A stretch of 53,383 nucleotides of DNA. It comes from CAYNRA01 sp964399465 (GTDB lineage Bacteria; Bacteroidota; Bacteroidia; Cytophagales; Spirosomataceae). A program made the position numbers and the translations under genes. Under the pieces are notes generated by a model. It saw only the letters and a program-made list of their open reading frames with translations, made no database searches and was not told where the DNA came from. The DNA is taken from positions 1 to 53,383 of the forward strand of contig CAYNRA010000010.1 of NCBI GenBank assembly GCA_964399465.1, written 5' to 3'. Positions 17,687 to 26,222 of the stretch are shown in pieces (the first letter of the stretch is position 1; every line of letters starts with the position of its first letter).

Positions 17687-18487
17687 CCAAATTGGCATAC
17701 GTTTTTCTTTGAATGCCAAAATCCCTTCGCGTGCATCTTCTGTATTTTTTAATGACTCAAGCTCTGCTTTAAGCCAATCCAAACGCTCCGACTTATCTAG
17801 TTCTAGCATTTTACGAGCACTTGCTATCCCTTTTTGAATAGCAAAAGGTGCGTTCATACACAATTTTTCAACCAATTCATTCGCTTTTTCTACTACGCAA
17901 CCTTTAGAAACCACGAAAGTTGCCAAACCCATTTCAAAGGCATCTTTTGCTGAAAAATCTTCCCCTAAAATACATATTTCCAACAATTTCGCCATCGGCA
18001 TACGCCAAGATAACGTATCCATCACTTGAAACGGGAATATACCTCGCTTCACTTCGGGTAGAGAAAATCGAACGTCCTCCGCACATACAACAAAAGTACT
18101 TTCTCCAACCAATAAAAATCCGCCTGCATACACGTTTCCTTCTACCAGACAAACAATAGGTTTAGTACACAATCGCATCACTGCCGCCAAAGACATCGAG
18201 ACACTCGGAATCGCATCATTATCTATATCTAAAGAAGGATTTTCAAATACCATCAAATCCATTCCTGCACAAAACACAGTCCCATTCGCCTCTAACTGAA
18301 CTACCCAAATTGACGAATTTTCTTGCGCCCAACGCAGCACAAAAGCCAATTCAGAAATCATCAAAGGAGTAAATGCATTGCGTTTTTCAGGACGATTGAG
18401 CCGAATTATACATACGTTTTCTTGCGTTTGTGTTACTTCAATATACCGAAAACGAGGAAGATCATGAAACGAAGGAATCACGGGCAA
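17675..18487 (-). CDS. Enoyl-CoA hydratase/isomerase family protein (possible methylglutaconyl-CoA hydratase)
   Basis: About 270 residues, crotonase fold. LNRPEKRNAFTPLM and VFCAGMDLMVF form the first oxyanion-hole region; EGNVYAGGFLLVGE is the second, and PEVKRGIFPF follows. Crotonases act on acyl-CoA thioesters. The neighbours are an HMG-CoA lyase-like gene, an acyl-CoA dehydrogenase and a carboxyltransferase, which suggests the methylglutaconyl-CoA hydratase step of leucine breakdown. The reading frame opens with TTG at 18487; GTG at 18481 is an alternative, and no ATG exists before the conserved core. It overlaps the upstream lyase gene by about 26 bp. Confidence 0.85.
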   Translation of the reverse strand: MPVIPSFHDLPRFRYIEVTQTQENVCIIRLNRPEKRNAFTPLMISELAFVLRWAQENSSIWVVQLEANGTVFCAGMDLMVFENPSLDIDNDAIPSVSMSLAAVMRLCTKPIVCLVEGNVYAGGFLLVGESTFVVCAEDVRFSLPEVKRGIFPFQVMDTLSWRMPMAKLLEICILGEDFSAKDAFEMGLATFVVSKGCVVEKANELVEKLCMNAPFAIQKGIASARKMLELDKSERLDWLKAELESLKNTEDAREGILAFKEKRMPIWKNG

Positions 18488-19319
18488 TAAATTGTTTAAA
18501 TTGAAAAGCCAACTCTGTTAATCGACTTGGCTCAATATTGGTAAGGTAAGATAGCAGTTTTTCTGTCGGCATATTGCCGGTAAGTTCATCTTTTGCAAAC
18601 GGACAACCGCCAAAACCCAAGATAGCTCCATCAAAATGACGACAACCTGCCAAATCTGCCGCGTCAATTTTCTCTTTCCACGCATGGGGTAATGTATGAA
18701 AATGGGCTGAAAATAAGGCCTCTGGAAAAAGTGCATTTGCTTGCTCAAATACATTAGTGATGTCTTCAACCCGCGCGGAACCTACCGTATCAGATAAAGC
18801 AAACGAGCGAACACCTCTATCGTATAACTTCTGAATATATGCACACGTCATCTCTACTGACCATTCGTCTCCATACGGATTTCCAAAACCCATGGAGATG
18901 TAAATGCGTAAACTTTGCTTTGTACCAGCAAGTTTTGCCTGCATTTCTGCAACCACATCCAAACTTTCTTCACGGGTAGCATTTGTGTTACGTAGCTGAA
19001 ACGTTTCCGACACAGAGAATGGATAGCCTAAAATCGAAATATTCTCAAATGCCTGGGCATTCTCAAAACCCTTTTTATTGGCAACGATGGCCAACAGCTT
19101 CGTAGAAGTACGCGATACGTCTAGACCTCTATAAACCATCTCTGTATCAGCCATTTGTGGAACCGCTTTGGGAGAAACAAAGCTCCCAAAGTCGATTACA
19201 TCAAATATATTTGTATCCAATAAATACTGAATATACGATATTTTTTTAGAGGTTGAGATGAATTCAGTCAACCCTTGAATCGCATCTCGCGGGCATTCAG
19301 TGAAAAAATAGGGACTCAT
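18462..19319 (-). CDS. Hydroxymethylglutaryl-CoA lyase family protein
   Basis: 285 residues, TIM-barrel HMGL-like family. It splits HMG-CoA into acetyl-CoA and acetoacetate, the last step of leucine catabolism. ECPRDAIQG near residue 8 carries the Arg-Asp pair of the active site; SETFQLRNTNATREES, FSAHFHTLPH (metal-binding His pair) and GFGGCPFAKDELTGNMPTE (the loop with the catalytic Cys) are all present. The N-terminal signature is shorter than the E-V-G-P-R-D of classical enzymes. It overlaps the acyl-CoA dehydrogenase stop by 4 bp and runs into the hydratase, so the three genes are one operon. Confidence 0.87.
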   Translation of the reverse strand: MSPYFFTECPRDAIQGLTEFISTSKKISYIQYLLDTNIFDVIDFGSFVSPKAVPQMADTEMVYRGLDVSRTSTKLLAIVANKKGFENAQAFENISILGYPFSVSETFQLRNTNATREESLDVVAEMQAKLAGTKQSLRIYISMGFGNPYGDEWSVEMTCAYIQKLYDRGVRSFALSDTVGSARVEDITNVFEQANALFPEALFSAHFHTLPHAWKEKIDAADLAGCRHFDGAILGFGGCPFAKDELTGNMPTEKLLSYLTNIEPSRLTELAFQFKQFIARDSFVS

Positions 19320-20473
19320 TTGCGTACTTCTTTACTAATTTCTCTGGAAATAACTAACCGTTGAATATTAGACGTTCCCTCACCGATAGTACACAATTTG
19401 GCGTCGCGGTAAAATTTCTCTGCTGGAAAATCTTTTGTAAATCCATATCCTCCATGTATTTGAACTGACTCATCTGCCACTTGAACAGCAGTTTCAGAGG
19501 CAAATAATTTAGCCATTGCAGACAATTTAGTTACTTTTTCTCCTCTGTTTTTCAAATCCCCAGCTTGCCGAGTTAATAGTTCTGAGGCTTCAACCTTTGT
19601 AGCCATCTCTGCTAATTTGAAACCAACTCCTTGAAAATCAAATATTTTTTGTCCAAATTGTTCTCGTTCATGTGCATACTTAAGTGCACACAGATACGCA
19701 CCACGTGCAATACCGAGAGATAGTGCAGCAATTGAAATTCTACCTCCATCCAAAAGTTTCAAGGATTGCACAAATCCATCACCGACTTCGCCAATAACTT
19801 GGTCTTTGTGTACGCGGCAATTATCAAAAAATAGACATGCGGTTTCAGACGCCCGCATTCCTAGTTTATTTTCTTTTTTACCCGCTGAAAAACCAGGCGT
19901 ACCTTTTTCAATAATGAAAGCGGTCATGCCATGTTTATCCCCTTTTTCACCAGTTCGGGCAATTACTACAGCCACTTCAGAACTGATAGCGTGTGTGATA
20001 AAATTCTTCGAGCCGTTCAATACATAATAATCCCCGTCTTGCACGGCAGTCGTGGTCATTCCGCCTGCATCAGAACCTGTTCCCGTTTCTGTCAAGCCCC
20101 ATGCACCAATCCATTCACCAGAAGCCAATTTAGGTAAATAATATGCTTTTTGATCTTCGTTTGCAAAACTTAGTATATGATTGGTACACAATGAGTTATG
20201 CGCTGCAACAGATAAACCAATTGACCCACAAACTTGCGAAATTTCATCCAAAATAGTGATGTATTCTTGGTAGCCAAGACCACTTCCTCCATAGATTTCA
20301 GGCACTAAGATACCCATAAAACCATGCTCCCCTAGTTTTCTAAAAAGATCCACAGGAAAAACCTGTGCTTCGTCCCATTCCATAATATGCGGACGAATGT
20401 ACGTTTCGGCAAATTCTCTTGCACTTGCTTGAATTAAGGCTAATTCTTCGTTTTGATGAGACAAGGTTTCCAT
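19316..20473 (-). CDS. Acyl-CoA dehydrogenase (isovaleryl-CoA dehydrogenase or short-chain type)
   Basis: 385 residues. FAD enzyme that makes the alpha-beta double bond in acyl-CoA. WGLTETGTGSDAGGMTT is the flavin-contact segment, and the C-terminal signature QIHGGYGFTKDFPAEKFYRDAK is complete. The following GEGTSNIQRLVI places a Glu at the C-terminal base position used by short-chain acyl-CoA dehydrogenases, whereas isovaleryl-CoA dehydrogenases use a Glu in the middle. The gene context (HMG-CoA lyase, methylcrotonyl-type carboxyltransferase) favours a branched-chain substrate; the residue pattern favours a short-chain one. First gene of the minus-strand operon. Confidence 0.9.
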   Translation of the reverse strand: METLSHQNEELALIQASAREFAETYIRPHIMEWDEAQVFPVDLFRKLGEHGFMGILVPEIYGGSGLGYQEYITILDEISQVCGSIGLSVAAHNSLCTNHILSFANEDQKAYYLPKLASGEWIGAWGLTETGTGSDAGGMTTTAVQDGDYYVLNGSKNFITHAISSEVAVVIARTGEKGDKHGMTAFIIEKGTPGFSAGKKENKLGMRASETACLFFDNCRVHKDQVIGEVGDGFVQSLKLLDGGRISIAALSLGIARGAYLCALKYAHEREQFGQKIFDFQGVGFKLAEMATKVEASELLTRQAGDLKNRGEKVTKLSAMAKLFASETAVQVADESVQIHGGYGFTKDFPAEKFYRDAKLCTIGEGTSNIQRLVISREISKEVRK

Positions 20474-20540
20474 AAATAGGGTTTGTTGATGTGTGCTAAT
20501 TAATTGTTTTACTAATTATTTATTTGACAACAAATATAAC

Positions 20541-20548
20541 TATCTTTG
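20541..20548 (+). promoter_or_regulatory. Candidate -7 box (TATCTTTG) for the carboxyltransferase gene
   Basis: TATCTTTG matches TAnnTTTG, about 62 bases before the ATG at 20610. A TTTG at 20523-20526 lies 14 bases upstream, closer than usual. The 136-bp region is shared with the divergent acyl-CoA dehydrogenase operon. Confidence 0.5.
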
Positions 20549-20609
20549 TTTAAATTTTGTTTTTCCAAGAATAAATATCACATAAACATACTAAAAATAA
20601 AAAATAACA

Positions 20610-22217
20610 ATGAAAGCCTTACTGAATGAATTGTCTGAACGGCTAGAGCAAGTCAAGAAAGGAGGAGGCGATAAAAAAATCGCAGCACATAAAAAAAAGG
20701 GGAAACTTACAGCACGAGAACGCATTGATTACCTTATCGACGAACCAGCCGATTTTCTTGAATTTGGTGTTTTTGCAGGTGAAGGCATGTATGAAGAAGA
20801 AGGAGGTTGCCCCAACGGAGGGGTTGTCTGTGGTATTGCCAAAGTTGCCTCCCAACTTTGTGTCATTGTAGCTAACGACGCTACTGTAAAAGCAGGTGCT
20901 TGGTTTCCAATTACAGCAAAAAAAAACCTACGAGCACAAGAAATTGCGCTCGAAAACCGTCTTCCCATCATTTACTTGGTTGACTCCGCCGGGGTATATC
21001 TCCCACTCCAAGCAGAAGTTTTTGCGGATAAAGAACATTTCGGACGTACTTTTCGCAATAATGCACAACTGTCTGCTTTGGGTATTCCTCAAATTGCTGC
21101 CATCATGGGAAGTTGTGTCGCAGGTGGTGCTTACCTACCCATCATGTCGGATTACGCATTCATTGTTGAAGGGACAGGTTCTGTCTTTTTAGCAGGTTCG
21201 TATTTAGTCAAATCTTCTATAGGTGAAGACATTGATAATGAGTCACTTGGAGGTGCTGCTACGCATACACAAATCTCGGGGGTTGTCGATCGCTCATTCC
21301 CTACAGATGAAGCTTGTCTCGATGCCATTCGTCAACTCATGGATAAAATGGGGGAACAGCCCAAAGCAGGATTTAACCGCAAAACAGCCATCGCTCCCAA
21401 AATTCCTATTGAAAAACTTCACGAGTTAGTACCCGAAGACCGCAATAAGCCGTATGATATGCAGACAATTATAGATTGTCTTGTAGATGCCGATAGTTTT
21501 GAACCCTATAAACCAGAGTACGGACAAACTATCGTCTGTGGCTTAGCACGAATAGATGGCTGGGCAGTCGGAATTGTGGCTAATCAGCGTAAAATTGTAA
21601 AAGCCAAAAAATCAGGAGGAACCTCCGAAATGCAGATGGGTGGCGTAATTTATTCTGATTCGGCAGATAAAGCAGCCCGATTTATCATGAACTGCAATCA
21701 ACAGCATATTCCACTTCTATTTTTTCAGGATGTGACTGGATTTATGGTTGGGAGTAGATCAGAGCATGGAGGAATTATCAAGGATGGTGCGAAGATGGTT
21801 AGTGCCATGGCCAATTCTGTTGTACCTAAATTTACGTTTATCGTTGGGAACTCATACGGTGCCGGAAATTATGCTATGTGTGGAAAGGCATACGATCCAC
21901 GCCTGATATACGCTTGGCCAACTGCTCAAATGGCCGTCATGAGTGGCGCCTCAGCAGCAAAAACATTGCTCCAAATCAAAGAAGCAGGGCTTGCAGCCAA
22001 AGGTGTCGAGGTAGATGAAGAACAAAAAAAGGATTTATTGGAAAAAATAACCGACCAATACAATTCGCAACTCAGTCCATACTATGCTTCTGCCCGACTT
22101 TGGGTAGATGGAGTAATTGACCCCGTTGAAACTAGACGTATCATATCTGTTGGAATCGAAGCCGCAAATCATGCACCTATCACAAGAAATTATTCTGTAG
22201 GCGTGATTCAAACCTAA
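20610..22217 (+). CDS. mccB: Methylcrotonyl-CoA carboxylase carboxyltransferase (beta) subunit
   Basis: 535 residues, full length for a biotin-dependent acyl-CoA carboxyltransferase. KLTARERIDYLIDE opens the N-terminal domain. VDSAGVYLPLQAEVFADKEH, rather than the VDSGGARIQE of the propionyl type, points to the methylcrotonyl-CoA family, as does GGTSEMQMGGVIYSDSADKAARF. The C-terminal half has FFQDVTGFMVGSRSEHGGII and IVGNSYGAGNYAMCG for the oxyanion holes. The enzyme moves CO2 from biotin to 3-methylcrotonyl-CoA. The biotin carboxylase partner is not encoded here. It is divergent from the acyl-CoA dehydrogenase operon and ends at a strong terminator. Confidence 0.9.
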   Translation: MKALLNELSERLEQVKKGGGDKKIAAHKKKGKLTARERIDYLIDEPADFLEFGVFAGEGMYEEEGGCPNGGVVCGIAKVASQLCVIVANDATVKAGAWFPITAKKNLRAQEIALENRLPIIYLVDSAGVYLPLQAEVFADKEHFGRTFRNNAQLSALGIPQIAAIMGSCVAGGAYLPIMSDYAFIVEGTGSVFLAGSYLVKSSIGEDIDNESLGGAATHTQISGVVDRSFPTDEACLDAIRQLMDKMGEQPKAGFNRKTAIAPKIPIEKLHELVPEDRNKPYDMQTIIDCLVDADSFEPYKPEYGQTIVCGLARIDGWAVGIVANQRKIVKAKKSGGTSEMQMGGVIYSDSADKAARFIMNCNQQHIPLLFFQDVTGFMVGSRSEHGGIIKDGAKMVSAMANSVVPKFTFIVGNSYGAGNYAMCGKAYDPRLIYAWPTAQMAVMSGASAAKTLLQIKEAGLAAKGVEVDEEQKKDLLEKITDQYNSQLSPYYASARLWVDGVIDPVETRRIISVGIEAANHAPITRNYSVGVIQT

Positions 22218-22218
22218 A

Positions 22219-22261
22219 AAAAATGAGGGCTAATTTCTTTTCTGAATTAGCCCTCATTTTT
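22219..22261. terminator. Bidirectional terminator between mccB and aroA
   Basis: 17-bp perfect stem (22219-22235 with 22245-22261), 9-base loop, flanking A and T runs; lies right after mccB and touches the aroA stop codon. Confidence 0.9.
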
Positions 22262-23492
22262 ATTTAATATCTATAACTTGCTGTAAATCATCCCAATACG
22301 ATGGATATGACTTGACGACAACGTGGGGTTCTTGTATTTGTACGGGATACAAAAGTGCTAGAGGAGCGAATGCCATAGCCATACGGTGATCGTCGTAAGT
22401 TTCAAAAGCTGGATTTGAAATAGCTACATTCTCCTTACGAGTCAGTGTATATTTGGTTGCGGGAATTTCTTCGCTAAATACACCACCAATCTTTGCTAAT
22501 TCATTTTGGAGTGCAGCTACACGATCCGTCTCTTTTATTTTTAAACTTTCGATACCGGTAAATGTCGACGGAATACCCAAAGCCACAACGATTACAGCAA
22601 TTGTCTGCGCTAAATCCGGGCAATTGGTAAAATCCCATGCAAAACTTTTGGCAACTTTTCCTTTTGTTAATAAAACACCTTTTTCTGTATAGGTTGTTTT
22701 CACACCCAATTGTTCCATAATGGCTACAATTGCGCTATCCCCTTGCAGTGAATTGGCTTTCAATCCGATTAATTCGACGGTACTTTCAGGATGATTATCC
22801 AAGGCCAAAATGCTGTACCAATACGATGCACCTGACCAATCTGACTCAATTTGATACGTAATTGGTGTATATTTTTGGGGCAAAATCGAGAGAATATTCT
22901 CATTTTTATCCCAACTTACCTCCACTCCAAAAGCAGCCATTTGCTGAATAGTCATGGTAATATAGGGGACTGATCCAACTTCACCTAGTAACCGAATACG
23001 CAACCCGTTAGGCAAGGTAGGTGCAAGCATAAGCAGGGCGGAAATATATTGACTACTTACATCCCCTCGTATTTCAATTGCATCATTTTTTTGTTCAGAA
23101 AACCCTTGAATTGCCAGAGGTGGAAATCCGTCTTCTCCCAAATATGCAATTTCAGCACCTATGGTACGCAAGGCATTGACGAGCAAAGCGATAGGTCTTT
23201 CGCACATACGCGCAGTTCCCGTCATAGTTTTTTTCTGGTTGGTCAGAGCAAAATAGGCGGTCAGAAAACGCATAGTTGTACCTGCATCAATTACATTCGC
23301 TTCCTGCTCTTCTGAGGAGAGTAACCGAATCATGGTTTGTGTATCACGAGCGGAGGAAACATTTTCTATAGTTGACTTAAAATGGGTGAGCGCATGAAGA
23401 ATTAATGCACGATTACTTTCACTTTTTGAAGATGCCAAATGAATGGATAAATGGAATGGCCCTTGTTTACGGGTAAGAGAGTAGGTTGTCAT
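22260..23492 (-). CDS. aroA: 3-phosphoshikimate 1-carboxyvinyltransferase (EPSP synthase, AroA)
   Basis: About 410 residues from the ATG at 23492 (MTTYSLTRKQG). A longer frame opens at an upstream alternative codon, but it adds only a hydrophobic run not found in the family. Joins shikimate-3-phosphate and phosphoenolpyruvate to form EPSP for aromatic amino acid and quinone synthesis. Motifs: SKSESNRALILHAL, DAGTTMRFLTAYF, DVSSQYISALLMLAP, SDWSGASYWYS, IKETDRVAALQNEL and YDDHRMAMAFAPLAL. The protein is slightly short, and the early KS-x-SNR shows Glu where many enzymes have Ile or Val. Monocistronic, convergent with mccB. Confidence 0.95.
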   Translation of the reverse strand: MTTYSLTRKQGPFHLSIHLASSKSESNRALILHALTHFKSTIENVSSARDTQTMIRLLSSEEQEANVIDAGTTMRFLTAYFALTNQKKTMTGTARMCERPIALLVNALRTIGAEIAYLGEDGFPPLAIQGFSEQKNDAIEIRGDVSSQYISALLMLAPTLPNGLRIRLLGEVGSVPYITMTIQQMAAFGVEVSWDKNENILSILPQKYTPITYQIESDWSGASYWYSILALDNHPESTVELIGLKANSLQGDSAIVAIMEQLGVKTTYTEKGVLLTKGKVAKSFAWDFTNCPDLAQTIAVIVVALGIPSTFTGIESLKIKETDRVAALQNELAKIGGVFSEEIPATKYTLTRKENVAISNPAFETYDDHRMAMAFAPLALLYPVQIQEPHVVVKSYPSYWDDLQQVIDIK

Positions 23493-23815
23493 TCGAAGGA
23501 TTAAAAAAGTCAAAAAACAAAAGTAAAACAATCCCACTTAAAAACGGAATGAAATTTAAAATTGTCCATGATTTACTTTTTTTCATGTACTATTTTATCC
23601 ATATAGTACTATTATATAGATAAATACAATAAGTATATCATAAAAAACTATATCATAACTACCTGATAAATAGAGGTTTATTTGTAGAATTTTGCTATAT
23701 ATAAAAAATACCCTATAAAATTGACTGGAAAAATCGTCCATGCTCAAGCATAAAATCTCTATGTTACAATCGTCTATAATTCAGGAATTTTGTAACTGTA
23801 AGTTAAAAAAAGAAA

Positions 23816-23838
23816 AAGTAAGTCGCACATACTTACTT
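23816..23838. repeat. Inverted repeat AAGTAAGT-n7-ACTTACTT upstream of the AraC-type gene
   Basis: Perfect 8-bp arms with a 7-base spacer. The same arm sequence occurs again as an inverted repeat at 23981-23998. Could be an operator for the adjacent regulator. Confidence 0.7.
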
Positions 23839-23980
23839 AAAAATATAAAAAATAAGTGACCTATTGGGTCCTTGATTTAAATGATTTTTCATTTACGGTT
23901 GTTTTATTGTCCAAATTAGAAACGACAAAATAGTGCTCCGAAGATTTGGAATCCATCTATTTTGGTATTATTATTGGTGG

Positions 23981-23998
23981 AAGTAAGAACACTTACTT
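23981..23998. repeat. Second inverted repeat AAGTAAG-n4-CTTACTT, 24 bp before the AraC-type start
   Basis: Perfect 7-bp arms, 4-base spacer, identical arms to the repeat at 23816-23838, centre to centre about 162 bp. Placed for autoregulation of the gene at 24022. Confidence 0.7.
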
Positions 23999-24021
23999 TC
24001 ACTTTTTATTTTTTAACCCCA

Positions 24022-24903
24022 ATGCAGCAGTCCGTAAATACCCTGATTAACAGGCAAAATGGCGATTTAGCCATCAAGGTTCTACCCTTTCAAGATAGCT
24101 CGTATTTTTCTACGATGCAACGTCACAATTATTACTCTATGATTCTAACGCTTACTGGAAATGCCCATCTTGACGTAGATCTAGAGCAGTACGATGTTCC
24201 ACCAAACAGTATGATCTGTCTCTCTCCTTTTCAACCGTATCGCATAACTTCAGAAGAGAATTTTACAGGTATTATTCTTAATTTCCATCCCGATTTTTTC
24301 TGTACATACAGATACCAAAATGAAGTAGAAACAGAAGGCACTCTTTTTCATAATATCTATGAGCCCCCTTTCTTCTCCGTATCTGATACACCTAAGTTAC
24401 TCGAACTATTGGCACAAATGGAAACGGAAATAAATAAATCTGACATTGCTCTGCATGAAGTTCTAGTTGCCTATATCAAGATATTCTTGATACAAGTATT
24501 GCGAATGAAGCAAGCAGATACCAAAGTAGAAGTACAACGTAGTGATGCCAAAGAACCACAAATCATCCAACAACTTGTCGATACCATTGAGCGTGAATTC
24601 AAACGTCTGCACTCTCCTGCTGAGTATGCAGAAGTGTTGAATATCTCCCCAAATGCACTTGCTAAGATTGTAAAAAAATACTATAACAAGACATTGACTG
24701 AAATCATCGCGCAACGAATCATGATAGAAGCCAAAAGAGAACTCTATTTAACAGGAAAAACGGTGAAGGAAATCGCGTATATTCTTGGATACGAAGATGA
24801 GTTTTATTTCAGTAGATTTTTCAAAAAACACGCACAAATTTCTCCCCAATTATACAGGGAGACTGTCGGTTTTGATAAACTTCGCGTGTTAGGTTTGATC
24901 TAA
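24022..24903 (+). CDS. AraC/XylS family transcriptional regulator
   Basis: 294 residues from the ATG at 24022; the longer frame starts from a TTG and would include the promoter-proximal palindrome. The N-terminal half is a cupin-like sensing domain (VPPNSMICLSPFQPYRI). The C-terminal 100 residues are a double helix-turn-helix: LHSPAEYAEVLNISPNALAKIVKKYYNKTL and then VKEIAYILGYEDEFYFSRFFKKHAQISP, the AraC signature. The ligand is unknown. It stands alone between aroA and the purine phosphorylase gene, with inverted repeats upstream, and ends at a long hairpin terminator. Confidence 0.92.
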   Translation: MQQSVNTLINRQNGDLAIKVLPFQDSSYFSTMQRHNYYSMILTLTGNAHLDVDLEQYDVPPNSMICLSPFQPYRITSEENFTGIILNFHPDFFCTYRYQNEVETEGTLFHNIYEPPFFSVSDTPKLLELLAQMETEINKSDIALHEVLVAYIKIFLIQVLRMKQADTKVEVQRSDAKEPQIIQQLVDTIEREFKRLHSPAEYAEVLNISPNALAKIVKKYYNKTLTEIIAQRIMIEAKRELYLTGKTVKEIAYILGYEDEFYFSRFFKKHAQISPQLYRETVGFDKLRVLGLI

Positions 24904-24907
24904 AACC

Positions 24908-24962
24908 AAATGGCTCTTTTTTTTCGAAAATAAGTGCATTTTCGTATAAAAAAGAGCCATTT
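24908..24962. terminator. Bidirectional terminator between the AraC-type gene and the purine phosphorylase gene
   Basis: Outer perfect 15-bp stem (24908-24922 with 24948-24962) plus an inner stem CGAAAA/TTTTCG, forming one long hairpin with T and A runs for both directions. Confidence 0.85.
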
Positions 24963-24988
24963 ATGTATAAGTTTATCTTTTATTATGC

Positions 24989-25807
24989 TTACAATGATTC
25001 AACCAACTTTTTAATTAAGCGCGTCATTTGAGGCTCCGCCTTGTAGGCAGCAGCCAAAATTTTGGAAATATCGGCTTTCTGTAATGTTTCTGGAATACAC
25101 AGATCCGTGATAACAGAAATACCAAAGACTGAAATCCCCATTTGTACAGCCACCAATACCTCGGGTACAGTACTCATCCCCACAGCATCTGCACCAAGCA
25201 TTCTGAGCATTTTATACTCTGCCTTTGTTTCTAACTGAGGCCCTGTTACACTTACATAAACGCCTTTTTGCACTTCCATACCTTCTTCTTTCGCTATTTC
25301 TAAGGCACGTTCCAACAATGTGGGACAATACGGAGCACTCATATCTGGAAAGCGTTCTCCTAAAATAGGTGGACCTACCAACGGATTCTGAGGTAAAAAT
25401 AAAGCAATATGATCTTCAATTAACATCAAATCACTTTCTTTGTAAGTCGGATTCATTCCACCAGCGGCATTTGAAACGACCAAATGCGTGATACCAAGCA
25501 GTTTCATAACCCGAACCGGGAAAGTTACCTCCTCCATAGAATACCCCTCGTAGTAATGAAATCGTCCTTGCATACAGACTACAGGTTTATCCGCCAAGTT
25601 TCCAAAAAGAAGTTTTCCTGAGTGAAATTCAACTGTGGATGTTACAAAGTGAGGTATATCATCGTATTCTATCGTGAAAGCTATATCGAGGTCTTCCGTC
25701 AATTTAGAAAGACCCGTACCTAAAATAATACCTACTTGCGGTTTAAAATCAGCAGTTTTGGATTGAATAAAACCGGCTGCTTGTTCAATTTTTTGTAGCA
25801 AATTCAT
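24989..25807 (-). CDS. punA: Purine nucleoside phosphorylase
   Basis: 272 residues, trimeric low-molecular-mass PNP family. Phosphorolysis of inosine and guanosine (and deoxy forms) to base and ribose-1-phosphate. VGIILGTGLSKLTE holds the phosphate-binding loop (with Thr where GSGL is usual), then FHSGKLLFG, MQGRFHYYEGYSMEEVTFP, VVSNAAGGMNP, VSVTGPQLETKAEY and DAVGMSTVPE (purine and ribose contacts). Lies after rpmB on the same strand, but a terminator-like hairpin separates the two. Start is ATG. Confidence 0.94.
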   Translation of the reverse strand: MNLLQKIEQAAGFIQSKTADFKPQVGIILGTGLSKLTEDLDIAFTIEYDDIPHFVTSTVEFHSGKLLFGNLADKPVVCMQGRFHYYEGYSMEEVTFPVRVMKLLGITHLVVSNAAGGMNPTYKESDLMLIEDHIALFLPQNPLVGPPILGERFPDMSAPYCPTLLERALEIAKEEGMEVQKGVYVSVTGPQLETKAEYKMLRMLGADAVGMSTVPEVLVAVQMGISVFGISVITDLCIPETLQKADISKILAAAYKAEPQMTRLIKKLVESL

Positions 25808-25821
25808 TTGTTGGGAAATTT

Positions 25822-25857
25822 AAAATAAAAAAGGACTATTGGCTGACCAATAATCCT
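25822..25857 (-). terminator. Terminator downstream of rpmB
   Basis: On the minus strand, an 11-bp stem with one G-U pair (25847-25857 with 25832-25842), a 4-base loop, then a T-rich tract. It lies 15 bases before the phosphorylase start, so it could limit readthrough into that gene. Confidence 0.7.
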
Positions 25858-25882
25858 CTCAATAAATAAAAATAAGTACCAA

Positions 25883-26122
25883 TTACAAAGAAAGTGTTCC
25901 TTTTTTTGCTGCACTAACAAGCGTAGCTTCAAGACCTTTCTTGTTGATTGTACGCATAGCTTTCGTAGAAACTTTCAATTGAACCCAAACACCTTCAGAC
26001 TCCAAGAAAAATCTCTTCGTCTTAATATTGGGGTAAAACTTACGTTTTGTTTTATTGTTCGCGTGCGATACGTTGTTACCTACCTGCGTTCTCTTTCCTG
26101 TAATTTGACAAACCTTTGCCAT
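25883..26122 (-). CDS. rpmB: 50S ribosomal protein L28
   Basis: 79 residues, complete. MAKVCQITGKRTQVGNNVSHANNKTKR is the standard start of bL28, followed by FYPNIKTKRFF and LKVSTKAMRTINKKGLE. A structural protein of the large ribosomal subunit. In many Bacteroidota rpmB is followed by rpmG (L33); here it is followed by a terminator and the purine phosphorylase gene. A promoter on the minus strand lies at 26189-26218. Confidence 0.97.
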   Translation of the reverse strand: MAKVCQITGKRTQVGNNVSHANNKTKRKFYPNIKTKRFFLESEGVWVQLKVSTKAMRTINKKGLEATLVSAAKKGTLSL

Positions 26123-26188
26123 GTTATCTTATAAGTTTTTCAATTGTACAATCACCGTTTTCCCGAAACGGCCGTTCCTAATAGGGTG

Positions 26189-26218
26189 CAAATATCGTGA
26201 ATATTGTCAAAGAAACAA
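26189..26218 (-). promoter_or_regulatory. Candidate rpmB promoter (TTG-N19-GATATTTG)
   Basis: On the minus strand a TTG (26216-26218) is followed after 19 bases by GATATTTG (26189-26196), one mismatch from TAnnTTTG. It falls just after the DUF5522 stop and about 67 bases before rpmB. The leader contains the palindrome AACGGCCGTT. Confidence 0.5.
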
Positions 26219-26222
26219 AAAC

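Larger units (their letters stand above)
23493..24021. other. 529-bp AT-rich non-coding region between aroA and the AraC-type gene
   Basis: Very AT-rich. I see no protein frame with recognisable content and no RNA gene. It holds two inverted repeats with the same arms (listed separately). It would carry the divergent promoters of aroA and the AraC-type regulator; no exact TAnnTTTG box was found close to either gene. Confidence 0.6.

Noticed and set aside
23962..24021. N-terminal extension of the AraC-type gene from a TTG
   Set aside because: The extension is hydrophobic, unlike the family, and crosses an inverted repeat just before a good ATG.
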